Assembly (NCBI GenBank): GCA_021325365.1
Contig: JAJPHF010000184.1
Location: forward strand, 1-64,000
Direction of reading: 5' to 3'
Source: Pseudomonadota bacterium
GTDB taxonomy: Bacteria; Chloroflexota; UBA6077; JAJPHF01
Length of the DNA stretch: 64,000 nt
The translations under genes and the position numbers were made by a program. Position 1 is the stretch's first letter, and the number at the start of each line of letters is the position of its first letter. The notes beneath the pieces were generated by a model, which was given only the letters and a program-made list of their open reading frames with translations, did not search any database and had not been told where the DNA came from. This document shows, piece after piece, positions 42,678-50,367 of the stretch.

Positions 42678-42705
42678 TTGTTGTGAAGCCCAACCTTCAC
42701 AACAA
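42678..42705 (-). terminator. 11-bp perfect hairpin after the DUF35 gene
   Basis: TTGTTGTGAAG and its inverse around the loop CCCAAC, lying between the DUF35 stop and the MBL start on the minus strand. It shares the core TGTTGTG with the hairpins at 54718 and 58439. Confidence 0.6.
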
Positions 42706-42730
42706 CTCAGGCCGCCTGCTTTAGATGAAG

Positions 42731-43183
42731 TCACCCCTGCGCCGCGGGCCGAAACTGGGGCAGCATCGCCTCCGTCGAGATGGCGGTGAACACCACCTCC
42801 ACGGGCATCCCGACCGCGACCGCTTCCCAGGGGCAGCCGACGACGTTGCTCGTGATCGTCACGCGGTCGCCGGTCCCGTCGAGAGCGATGAGCGCCACCA
42901 CGTAGGGCAGCTCGTCCTTGAACGCCGGCGCCGTCGAGTGGTGCACGACCGAGAAGGCGGTCACCGTGCCGCGGCCGGAAAGGCGCACCCAGTCGTGCTC
43001 CCAGGCGTAGCAGGCCGGGCAGAAGCCCTGTGGCGGCCAGCGAAAGCGCCCGCAGCGCGTGCAGCGCTGCGCCCGCAGCTCGCGCTCGCGGCAGGCGTCC
43101 CAGAACGGTCGCGTGTCCGGGTCCGGGACGGGCGCGGGCTTCCCGAGCCTGTTCGTCGCCTCAGGCATTGCCGGCTCACTCAT
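42731..43183 (-). CDS. DUF35 OB-fold protein with zinc ribbon (150 aa)
   Basis: An N-terminal helix is followed by a rubredoxin-like zinc ribbon CTRCGRF...CPACY (four Cys) and an OB fold with RGTVTAFSVVHH. DUF35 proteins pair with thiolase-like subunits and keep them active; in steroid side-chain breakdown the Ltp2 aldolase works with a DUF35 partner. Its start is 5 nt from the end of the thiolase gene, so the two are likely a complex. Confidence 0.9.
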   Translation of the reverse strand: MSEPAMPEATNRLGKPAPVPDPDTRPFWDACRERELRAQRCTRCGRFRWPPQGFCPACYAWEHDWVRLSGRGTVTAFSVVHHSTAPAFKDELPYVVALIALDGTGDRVTITSNVVGCPWEAVAVGMPVEVVFTAISTEAMLPQFRPAAQG

Positions 43184-43188
43184 GACCC

Positions 43189-44358
43189 TCAGCCCCGCCG
43201 CAGGAGCATGGCGCTGCTGCCGCCCTCGCCGCAGAGCAGGGCGATTTCCGGGTCCCGCACCTGGCGGCAGGTCGCGCGGTCGTAAGTGTGCGGCCCGTCG
43301 CAGAGGTCGTCGCGCACCCCCTCGGGCCGAAGCTGCTGCACCGCCTCCACCACGTGGTTCAGCCCCAGCAGGTGCCCCTCGCTGAGCAGGCCGCCATGCG
43401 TGTTGACGGGCGTCTCGCCGTCGAGCCCGTTCTTCCCCGCCGTCACCCAGGTGCCCACCTCGCCCTTCGGCACCAGGCCGAAGTCCTCCATGTGGAGCAG
43501 GCACATGCCGGTGAACGGATCGTACAGCTCGGCGAAGCTCACGTCGCGCGGCGTGATGCCCGCGGCCCCGTACAGCCGCGGCGCGAGATTGACGCCGTTC
43601 GTCTCCCACAGCGCGCGCGTGTCCCCTTCGCCGGCGACGCCGGCCATGAGGTACACCGGCGCGTGGCGCAGGTCGCGAGCGCGCTCGGCGGAGGTGACCA
43701 CGATCGCCACGCCGCCGTCCGTCTGCTGGCAGCAGTCCAGCAGCCGATACGGATACGAGATCCAGCGCGAGGTCTGGTGGTCCTCGACCGTGATCGGCTT
43801 GCGCATCTGCGCCTTCTGGTTCAGCGTGGCGTGCTTGCGCTGGGTGACGGCCAGGTGCGCGAAGTCGAGCGTCGTCGTGCCGAAGCGCGCCATGTGGGCC
43901 GTGGCCGGCAGCGCGAACGTCGTGGCCGCCAGGTGCTCGCCGAAGGGGAGGCGGAACTGGTCGGGCCCGGCGGCGACACTGTCGCGGGCGGGACGCCGGG
44001 CGCGCCCCTCGCTGTAGCGATTGCGCGCGGCGTAGAGCAGTACATGCCTGCACACGCCCGAGACGACGAGCGAGGCCGCGGCGAGCACGGCGCCGCACAG
44101 CCAGTGGCCGCCCGAGTCCACGTACAGCTCGAACGGGCAATCGAGGTTCATCGCCAAGCCTAGCTCGCGCGGATGGACGCCGTCCGCGTGCCCATGAAAC
44201 CAGGACGTCACGCCATCAATGTCGCGCGGCGCGAGGCCCGCATCCTCGATGGCCTTGAAGCTGGCCTCCGCCGCGAGCGTCATCGCCGAGGCGCCCGAGT
44301 CCCGCGAGAACGCGGTCCAGCCGATCCCCACGATCGCGGCCTGGTCCTTCGCCAGCAT
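43189..44358 (-). CDS. Thiolase-like protein (SCP2/Ltp2 type, 389 aa)
   Basis: The start shares its A with the stop of the propeller gene (TGATG). The thiolase fold is shown by AAIVGIGWTAFSRDSG, NTHGGLLSEGHLLGLNHVVE (with the conserved His) and a C-terminal CGEGGSSAM. A classic nucleophilic Cys in the N-terminal half (in a CxS loop) is not clear; the region reads SGGHWLCGAV. This fits non-condensing thiolase-like aldolases such as Ltp2, which cleave a beta-hydroxyacyl-CoA, rather than true thiolases. The DUF35 partner follows directly. Confidence 0.82.
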   Translation of the reverse strand: MLAKDQAAIVGIGWTAFSRDSGASAMTLAAEASFKAIEDAGLAPRDIDGVTSWFHGHADGVHPRELGLAMNLDCPFELYVDSGGHWLCGAVLAAASLVVSGVCRHVLLYAARNRYSEGRARRPARDSVAAGPDQFRLPFGEHLAATTFALPATAHMARFGTTTLDFAHLAVTQRKHATLNQKAQMRKPITVEDHQTSRWISYPYRLLDCCQQTDGGVAIVVTSAERARDLRHAPVYLMAGVAGEGDTRALWETNGVNLAPRLYGAAGITPRDVSFAELYDPFTGMCLLHMEDFGLVPKGEVGTWVTAGKNGLDGETPVNTHGGLLSEGHLLGLNHVVEAVQQLRPEGVRDDLCDGPHTYDRATCRQVRDPEIALLCGEGGSSAMLLRRG

Positions 44359-45449
44359 CAGACCGCCATCAGGTTGCGGTAGTGGCCGACCTTCGAGATG
44401 GGGGCCAGGCCGGAGGCGATCTGGGCCCAGGTATCGCCGCCGGTCTCGGACGCGAACACGTCGCCGTCGGTGGTCGCGGCGAAGAGCGCGAAGCCGTCCG
44501 GCCAGCGGTACAGGCTCATCGCCTCGACGTTCCCGCGCAGGTGCTCGGGCAGGCCGTCGGTCAGCTCTTCGAAGGTGCGGCCGCCGTCGCGGCTGCGCAT
44601 GATGGCCGCGTCGGCGTCGTGCGTCTGCGGCCAGCGGCCGGGCGAGCCCGCCGAGCCGGCCATGAACAGCACCGAGTCGTCCTCGGGCGAGAACAGCAGC
44701 GCGTCGGGATACGCGATGCGGTAGGTGCGGTCGGTGAGCTGCTCCCAGGTTGCCCCGCCGTCCGGGCTGCGGTAAAAGCCCATGCCGCCGGTGATGTACA
44801 TCACCGTGGGGTCGGAGGGGCGCAGCAGGCAGCGGTGCACGTCCTTGTACGCGCGGTCGGTCGGCTTCGCGTACGACTCTAGCTCCAGCCAGCTCTGGCC
44901 GCCGTCTGTGCTCTTGAACAGCCCCCCTTGCTCCACGCTCACGAACAGCGTGTCGGGGTCCGCGGGATGGAAGGTGATGTGCTTTGTGTGGGCGGCGTGC
45001 GGCGGCGCGGGGAAAGTCCAGCAGTCCTGGCGCATCTGCGGCAGGGCCGGCAGCTCCTCCCAGGTGTCGCCGTAATCGGTGCTGCGGAAGAGGTGCACCG
45101 GCTCGGTGCCCGCGTAGAGCACGACCTCGCCGTCCCGCTCGACGGCGGCCACCGTGAAGACGTGCGTGTCCGTGAGCCCCCGTGTCTTCTCCTCCCACGT
45201 CGTGCCGCCGTCCAGGCTGCGGTACAGGCCGCTGCCGTGGACGCCCGCGAAGATGCCGCCGCGCACGGGCTCCACCAGGATCGAGCTGATGTGCAGCCCG
45301 CCGAGCGCCGTCGCGCCGCGCCGCCACGCGCCGCCGGCGCCGTCGCGCTCCAGCGCGGCGATGCCGTCAATCGTGGCGACCAGCAGCCGCGTGGGCGGGG
45401 CCTCGCCCGCGTACGTGCTGCGCCCGTTCGGAGAGATAGCCACTGTCAT
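44358..45449 (-). CDS. BNR/YCF48-like beta-propeller protein (363 aa)
   Basis: The ATG at 45449 follows GAGGAGGCAGAGC. BNR repeats are visible (RSLDGGTTW, RSTDYGDTW, KSTDGGQSW, RSPDGGATW, RSRDGGRTF). Several segments align with the 40498 protein, e.g. YAGTEPVHLFRS against YAGTDPVHLYRS, so they are paralogs. It is co-transcribed with MaoC upstream (31-nt gap) and thiolase downstream (overlap). No signal peptide. Function unknown. Confidence 0.8.
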   Translation of the reverse strand: MTVAISPNGRSTYAGEAPPTRLLVATIDGIAALERDGAGGAWRRGATALGGLHISSILVEPVRGGIFAGVHGSGLYRSLDGGTTWEEKTRGLTDTHVFTVAAVERDGEVVLYAGTEPVHLFRSTDYGDTWEELPALPQMRQDCWTFPAPPHAAHTKHITFHPADPDTLFVSVEQGGLFKSTDGGQSWLELESYAKPTDRAYKDVHRCLLRPSDPTVMYITGGMGFYRSPDGGATWEQLTDRTYRIAYPDALLFSPEDDSVLFMAGSAGSPGRWPQTHDADAAIMRSRDGGRTFEELTDGLPEHLRGNVEAMSLYRWPDGFALFAATTDGDVFASETGGDTWAQIASGLAPISKVGHYRNLMAV

Positions 45450-45480
45450 GCTCTGCCTCCTCTGCGGCTGCTCGTCTGCC

Positions 45481-45936
45481 TCACACGCTCGCGGCATGGT
45501 CGCGCCGGGGCAGCAGGATGGTGCAGCGGCCCGTGAGCGTGCGCTGGTCATCCTGGTTGCTGCCCTCCAGGTCGCAGGCGATCCAGGGGGCGTCCGGGTC
45601 GTCCGACTTCTCGACCACGCGCCCCTCGTAGCGCATCAGGTCGCCCTCGTAGGTGGGGGCGGTGTAGCGCACGCTGAACGTGCGCAGCCACCCCCGCGGC
45701 CCGATCCAGTCGGTGAGCGAGCGCGCCAGCAGCGCCTGGCGGTAGTCGCCGCTGGCGATGAAGGTGCGCAGGCCATTGTGCTGCCGCACGTGCTCGCGGT
45801 CCCAGTGCAGCGGCCCCCAGTTCTCCTGCACGCCCGCCCAGCGCACGCTGTCCGCGATGGTCAGCGGGCCGTACTCGGTGCGCGGGATCGCGTCGCCTAC
45901 CTGCACGTCGTCGAAGTAGAGCTGCTGGTCGGCCAT
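45481..45936 (-). CDS. MaoC-like hot-dog hydratase subunit (151 aa)
   Basis: The ATG at 45936 follows GAGGACACA. The single hot-dog fold has the hydratase-2 loop as NWGPLHWD: the His is present but the usual Asp of GDxNPLH is replaced by Asn. MaoC enzymes add water to enoyl-CoA. The other MaoC gene of the cluster (47237) has the opposite defect, so the two may build one active site together, as in two-subunit hydratases of steroid breakdown. This is inference. Confidence 0.78.
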   Translation of the reverse strand: MADQQLYFDDVQVGDAIPRTEYGPLTIADSVRWAGVQENWGPLHWDREHVRQHNGLRTFIASGDYRQALLARSLTDWIGPRGWLRTFSVRYTAPTYEGDLMRYEGRVVEKSDDPDAPWIACDLEGSNQDDQRTLTGRCTILLPRRDHAASV

Positions 45937-46045
45937 TGTGTCCTCATCACCCCCGCCGGGCCTGGCCGGGTCGGGTCCTCCAGGCTTGAGCACCTCAGCA
46001 GCCGGTCGGCACCTTGGTGCGCAGGTCCGGGGTAGGGCGGGGGCT

Positions 46046-46071
46046 GTGGCACTTGCAGTATTCCGCGCCAC
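46046..46071 (-). repeat. GGAATAC-loop hairpin, copy D
   Basis: On the minus strand the stem is GTGGCGC with GTGCCAC (one G.U pair) and the loop GGAATACTGCAA. Outer arms GGCGGGGG and CCCCCGCC lengthen the stem. It is in the sense direction in the leader between the CoA-transferase stop and the MaoC start. Confidence 0.78.
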
Positions 46072-46104
46072 ACCCCCGCCGCCTCGTGGTGACCAGCGCC
46101 GGAC

Positions 46105-46125
46105 GGCGGGGTACAAGACCCCGCC
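46105..46125 (-). repeat. Dispersed hairpin, copy 4 of the GGGCAAGGG family, adjoining copy D
   Basis: GGCGGGG and CCCCGCC around a 7-nt loop; the minus-strand flank GTCCGGCGCTGGTCACC matches the flank of the copy at 20391 (GCCCGGCGCTGGTAACC). Stem and loop differ, but pairing is kept. Confidence 0.6.
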
Positions 46126-46143
46126 CTACCTCTCCATGCCGTT

Positions 46144-47235
46144 CTACACTGATTGCACGTCTAGCTCCGCCAGGATCTCGGCGTTGTGCTGCCCCAATGA
46201 TGGCGCCGGGGCTGGGCAGGCGCCCCGCACGCTCGCGACCGCCCCCGCCGGATAGTACAGGCGGCCGAACTGCGGGTGCTCGACCTCGCGCAGGAAGCCC
46301 CGCGCGATGAGCTGGGGGTCGCGCACCAGGTCGAGCGGGCTCGCCACCGGCGAGGCTGGGATGTGGCGCCGCTGCGCCTCGGTCACTAGCTCGTCCTTCG
46401 GGAGCCGCGATGCCCACGCCTCCAGCCGGTCTAGGATGAAATCGCGCTTCGCGCTCCGCTCGGCCTCGTCGGCCAGCGATGGGTCGGCCATGAGGGCGGG
46501 GTCCTGCGTCCAGTCCACGAAGCTCGCCCAGCCGTCGGGCGTGGCGGGCACGCTAATCATCCAGTAGCCGTCGGCACAGGAGTAGGCGCCCGAGACGGCC
46601 GTCACCGCGCCGCGCAGGCCGCGCCGCTCGGCCCCTCTGCCGTGGGCGGTGTAGGCGAGCATCGCCTGCTCCATCAGCGACTCCAGGCACTGCTCCACCG
46701 ACACGCGCACCACCTGGCCCCGCCCGCTGAGCGCCCGCGCGTACAGGGCAGCGGCAGTCGCGACGGCGACGTATAGGCCGGTCGCCGCGTAGACGGCGTG
46801 CCCGCCGAGCAGCACCGGCTCGACGTCCGGGTGGCCGGTGATGGACAGCAGGCCCGAGCGCGCGTAGGCGCACAGCTCGGGGTCCTCCTCCTCGATCGTC
46901 GTGACGACGAGCCCCGGGTTCGCCTCCAGAAGCCGCGCCTCCTCCACCGGCAGCGGCAGGGTGGCGACGACCGCGTCCGCGGTGCGACTGAGCGCCAGCA
47001 GCGTCTGGCGGCCGTCCGGCGAGGCCGTGTCGAGCGCGAAGCTCCGCTTGCCGGCGTTGAAGAACTGGTGGTAGGCGCCGTGCTCCAGGTCGGGCGCGTC
47101 GCCGAGGAACGGCTCCAGGCGCCGCAGCGCGTCCCCATCGGGCGGCTCGACACGAATGACGTCGTGGCCCGCCTCGGCGAGCAGCCGTGTGGCGTAGACC
47201 GCCGCGTGCGTCGTCAGGTCGAGGATGCGGGCCAT
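46144..47235 (-). CDS. CaiB/BaiF class III CoA-transferase-like protein, possibly non-catalytic (363 aa)
   Basis: The ATG at 47235 lies 1 nt after the preceding stop. The family pattern RLLAEAGHDVIRVEPP, GLLSITGHP and SGRGQVVRVSVEQCLES is clear. The N-terminal glycine-bearing start (usually LAGPxxG) is missing, and the region around GGHAVYAATGLYVA has no Asp where the catalytic Asp normally stands. It may be the non-catalytic half of a two-subunit transferase with the 47796 protein. It would move CoA between acids to activate the substrate. Confidence 0.82.
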   Translation of the reverse strand: MARILDLTTHAAVYATRLLAEAGHDVIRVEPPDGDALRRLEPFLGDAPDLEHGAYHQFFNAGKRSFALDTASPDGRQTLLALSRTADAVVATLPLPVEEARLLEANPGLVVTTIEEEDPELCAYARSGLLSITGHPDVEPVLLGGHAVYAATGLYVAVATAAALYARALSGRGQVVRVSVEQCLESLMEQAMLAYTAHGRGAERRGLRGAVTAVSGAYSCADGYWMISVPATPDGWASFVDWTQDPALMADPSLADEAERSAKRDFILDRLEAWASRLPKDELVTEAQRRHIPASPVASPLDLVRDPQLIARGFLREVEHPQFGRLYYPAGAVASVRGACPAPAPSLGQHNAEILAELDVQSV

Positions 47236-47236
47236 C

Positions 47237-47785
47237 TCAGCTCTCGTCTCGCGCGCCGGACTCGGCCTCAATGCTGGCCGGCGGGTACTTGCCCAGCGAC
47301 TGGTGCCGGCGGATGACCGGCTGGCCGTGCTGGTTGCGGAACTCTAGGATGCGCGTGACGAAGATGCCGGTTCCCGTTCGTCCGCGGCGCACCGTAATGT
47401 CCGTGATGTGGGTCTGGACGGAGATGAGGTCGCCGACGTAGATGGGTGCTAGGAACTCCAGCTCCGTCCCCGCGTTGCGGGTGTTCGTGTAGCCCGTGAG
47501 CACGGGCACCTGGTGCTGCCAGAAGACCCGGTCCTCGGGCGAGTCGGTGACGGGGATGCGCCGCGTCAGCGCGGCCACGAACAGCGGCGGCACCAGGCGC
47601 GCCCGGTAGCCCGCGGCCCGCGCGTACTCGTCGTCCCGCCACAGCGGGTTGCGGTCGCCCGTGGCATCCAGGTAGCGCCGCACGTCCGACGCCGAGATCG
47701 GCTCGGGAAACTGGCGCGTGTCTGAGGAGCGGCCGATCCAGGCCCGCACCTCGTCGGTGAGCAACGCGTCCGCGTCGTCTGCCAT
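47237..47785 (-). CDS. MaoC-like dehydratase, FAS1-type N-terminal domain (182 aa)
   Basis: The hydratase loop reads ATGDRNPLWRDDEYARAAGY: Asp is kept, but the usual catalytic His is Trp. The protein has the long form with an N-terminal helix and a central FLAPIYVGDLISV strand. It belongs to the FAS1-like/hydroxyacyl dehydratase group. With the 45481 protein, which keeps His but lacks Asp, it may form a split enoyl-CoA hydratase. Genes on both sides overlap or nearly touch. Confidence 0.82.
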   Translation of the reverse strand: MADDADALLTDEVRAWIGRSSDTRQFPEPISASDVRRYLDATGDRNPLWRDDEYARAAGYRARLVPPLFVAALTRRIPVTDSPEDRVFWQHQVPVLTGYTNTRNAGTELEFLAPIYVGDLISVQTHITDITVRRGRTGTGIFVTRILEFRNQHGQPVIRRHQSLGKYPPASIEAESGARDES

Positions 47786-47795
47786 TGTTCCCCCG

Positions 47796-49088
47796 TCAGG
47801 TGAGTACGCCCTGGGCCTCCAGGTCCGCGATCTCGGCGTCGGTGAAGCCAGCCCACTCGGCGAGGACTTCCCGCGTGTGCTCCCCCAGGTAGGGCGCGGG
47901 CCGCCGCGGCGCGAGCGCGCCGCCGCCGAACGTGAACGGCAGGCCCGTCACCGTCATCTGCCAGCCCGGCGGGTCCTCCAGCGGCTGGAAGACCGACGCG
48001 CCGTCCGGCTCGTCCACGACCTCCTGGATGCGCCGCATACGCCGCGCCGGGACGCCCGCGGCGCGCAGCTGCCGCTCCACCTCCCGCGCCGCCAGCGCGC
48101 GCGTCCAGGCGCTCAGGTGGGCGTCGATCTCGTCGTGGTGGCGCTGGCGGCCGGCGAGCGTGCGGTACAGCGCGTCGTGGGCCCACTCGGGGTCGCCCAG
48201 CGCGCGCACCAGCGCGCCCCATTGCCCGTCGCCCTGGACGCTGATCGCGCACCACTCGTCGGTCGCCGCGCGCCCGCGGCCGTCGGGCGGCGTGGAGCGG
48301 TCGGCGCAGCGGTAGACGCCCTGCGGCGCGGCCTGCGGCGAGCGGTTGCCCTGCCGCGGCGGCGCCTCGCCGTTCACGGCGCTCGCCAGCAGCAGCGGCC
48401 CCAGCGTCGCCACGCCGCACTCGAACTGCGACAGGTCCAGGTTGCAGCCCTGGCCCGTGCGCACGCGCGCCGCGAGGGCATCCAGCACGGCGAAGCAGGC
48501 GTGCAGCCCGCCGATGTAGTCGTTCCAGGAGTTCGCGATGGTCGTCGGCGGGTCGCCCTCCCGGCCGGTGGCCATCATCAGCCCGCTGTACGCCTGCAGG
48601 TTCAGGTTCATGCTCGTCCACGAGCGCCGCGGGCCGTCGTGGCCGTAGCCCGACATGCTCACGTAGATCAGGCGGGGGTTCAGCGGCTTCAGGTGCGCGT
48701 AGTCCAGCTCCAGACGCGCCAGGGCGTCGGCGCTGAAGTTCTCCACCAGCGCGTCGGCGGCGACCGCGAGCCGCACCGCCGCGGCGCGCCCCGCCGGCGT
48801 CTTCAGGTCAATCGCCGCCGAGCGCTTGCCGCGATTCGTGTTCAGGCCCGAGAGCGTGCGGTCGCGCCGGCCGCCGTAGGTGGCGTCGGCCCGCGTGGCG
48901 CCGATGCGGTCCTTGCGGCCGCTCGTCTCGATCATGACCACGTCGGCGCCTAGGTCGGCGAGCAAGCGCCCGCAAAACGGCCCGGCCAGCACGTGCGTGA
49001 AGGCCAGCACCCGCACCCCCGCCAGCGGCGGGCCGGCCTCCGCGGCGCTCTTGGTCGCCTGGGCATTCTTCGCGGCGGGCTGCGCCAT
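47796..49088 (-). CDS. CaiB/BaiF class III CoA-transferase (430 aa)
   Basis: The classic N-terminal GVRVLAFTHVLAGPFCGRLL, then DLGADVVMIE, GLNTNRGKRSAAIDLK, and NDYIGGLHACFAVLDAL, where the Asp of NDYIGG is in the position of the catalytic Asp. Class III transferases pass CoA through a glutamyl/aspartyl anhydride, often to hydroxy- or aromatic acids. The start at 49088 has GAGGAG very near. The partner 46144 lacks this Asp, suggesting a heteromer. It is the catalytic subunit candidate. Confidence 0.9.
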   Translation of the reverse strand: MAQPAAKNAQATKSAAEAGPPLAGVRVLAFTHVLAGPFCGRLLADLGADVVMIETSGRKDRIGATRADATYGGRRDRTLSGLNTNRGKRSAAIDLKTPAGRAAAVRLAVAADALVENFSADALARLELDYAHLKPLNPRLIYVSMSGYGHDGPRRSWTSMNLNLQAYSGLMMATGREGDPPTTIANSWNDYIGGLHACFAVLDALAARVRTGQGCNLDLSQFECGVATLGPLLLASAVNGEAPPRQGNRSPQAAPQGVYRCADRSTPPDGRGRAATDEWCAISVQGDGQWGALVRALGDPEWAHDALYRTLAGRQRHHDEIDAHLSAWTRALAAREVERQLRAAGVPARRMRRIQEVVDEPDGASVFQPLEDPPGWQMTVTGLPFTFGGGALAPRRPAPYLGEHTREVLAEWAGFTDAEIADLEAQGVLT

Positions 49089-49122
49089 CTCCTCGCCGTT
49101 CTCCCGTAGGCCCCGATAACAC

Positions 49123-49143
49123 GGGGGTGTGGAGGTGTCCCCC
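49123..49143. repeat. GGGGG...CCCCC palindrome
   Basis: A short inverted repeat (GGGGGTGT...TGTCCCCC) lies between the solute-binding protein stop and the CoA-transferase start. Similar ones are at 10800-10880 and 62533-62551. Confidence 0.4.
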
Positions 49144-49152
49144 ATGAATTCC

Positions 49153-50343
49153 CTAGTGAATTAGCTCGCGCGCGAGCTGGAACTGCTCGTCCCGCATCGG
49201 GCGGACCTCTTCGCGCTCCACGTAGAAATAGTCCACGCCCGGCTTGGGGAGCGTGGCCGGATCGTAGGGCTCCACATCCACGCGGCGGCTGTTGGCCGGG
49301 TAGTACCTGACCCACTGCGACTGGCCCTCGCGGGAGAGGAGCCAGTCCAGGTACACGCGGGCGGCGTTGGGATGGGGCGCGCGGTTCATCAGGCACGCGC
49401 AGCCGCCGAAGCCCGCGGTGAGCGCCGACGCCTCCGGCTGCTCCAGCGGGCGGACGTTACGGCCAAGCCCCTGCTTCTGGAACTCCTGCAAGGGCGCCTG
49501 GGACACGCCAATGCCGATCGGGCGCGAGCCGCGCACCAGCAGCTCCACCTGCTGCCGCGTGTCCTGGTGGACGCTGACGTCTTGCTCGGTCAACAGCTTC
49601 CGGTAGGCATCGACCCCGAGCCGCTGCATGATGACCACGGAGTGCAGGGCGCCCGCGGTCGAGTCACGCGGCTCGTTGATGGAGATCTTGCCCTTCCATT
49701 TCGGATCGAGCAGGTCCGCCAGCTTGTTGAACTCGCTCTCCGGCACCACGTCGCGGTTGATCGTCAAGGTGTAGCTGACGTACATGGAGAAGGAGAACAC
49801 GTACTGGCGGGCGAGGTCCACGAACCCGAAGTCGAACCCGTTGTACCAATGGCTGTCGTCCAGCACTTCCGGACGGATCAGCGCCGGCTTCAGCGGATCA
49901 ATCGCGCCGGCGGGGAGGAGATCGCCGATGATCCCGCCGGTGCCGCTCACGAAGACGTCCGTGAGGTACCGATCGGCGCGGCGCTCGGACAGGGCGCGGG
50001 AGATGAAGTCGGCGCCGCGCTGCCCGCTGTATTCGAGCTGAATCTCGGGGTACGCTTGCTGGAAGGCGGTCAGCGCCTGGCGGGCGGACTCGCCCGGCGG
50101 TCCGGTCACCACCACGTGCCCCTCCTGCTTGGCCGCGGCGACGACGCGGTCCCACTCCGCCTGCCAGGCCTCTTGTCCGGCGGCAGCCGGCCCGGCGGCG
50201 CTAGCCGCGGCGGGGGCCGCGGGCGGCGCGGCCGGCGGGGCCGCGCGTTCCGCCGGGGCTCCGGCCGGCGCGCAGGCAACGAGCAGGGCCAGCACCGCGC
50301 CGAGCGCCGCGAGGCGCGGCCTGACGAACAGCTTCTCGATCAT
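49153..50343 (-). CDS. Extracellular solute-binding lipoprotein, iron/polyamine type (396 aa)
   Basis: The signal MIEKLFVRPRLAALGAVLALLVAC has a lipidated Cys 24 and an Ala/Pro linker to about residue 60. The domain starts EWDRVVAAAKQEGHVVV and continues GADFISRALSERRADRYLTD, as in Fbp/PotD-type binding proteins. A similar protein with a permease lies at 57259; here no permease or ATPase is present. It might bind iron, a polyamine or an organic acid. It is co-oriented with the DapA-like gene upstream (24-nt gap). Confidence 0.85.
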   Translation of the reverse strand: MIEKLFVRPRLAALGAVLALLVACAPAGAPAERAAPPAAPPAAPAAASAAGPAAAGQEAWQAEWDRVVAAAKQEGHVVVTGPPGESARQALTAFQQAYPEIQLEYSGQRGADFISRALSERRADRYLTDVFVSGTGGIIGDLLPAGAIDPLKPALIRPEVLDDSHWYNGFDFGFVDLARQYVFSFSMYVSYTLTINRDVVPESEFNKLADLLDPKWKGKISINEPRDSTAGALHSVVIMQRLGVDAYRKLLTEQDVSVHQDTRQQVELLVRGSRPIGIGVSQAPLQEFQKQGLGRNVRPLEQPEASALTAGFGGCACLMNRAPHPNAARVYLDWLLSREGQSQWVRYYPANSRRVDVEPYDPATLPKPGVDYFYVEREEVRPMRDEQFQLARELIH

Positions 50344-50367
50344 CTGTCGGTCACCCCGGCCTGGCTG

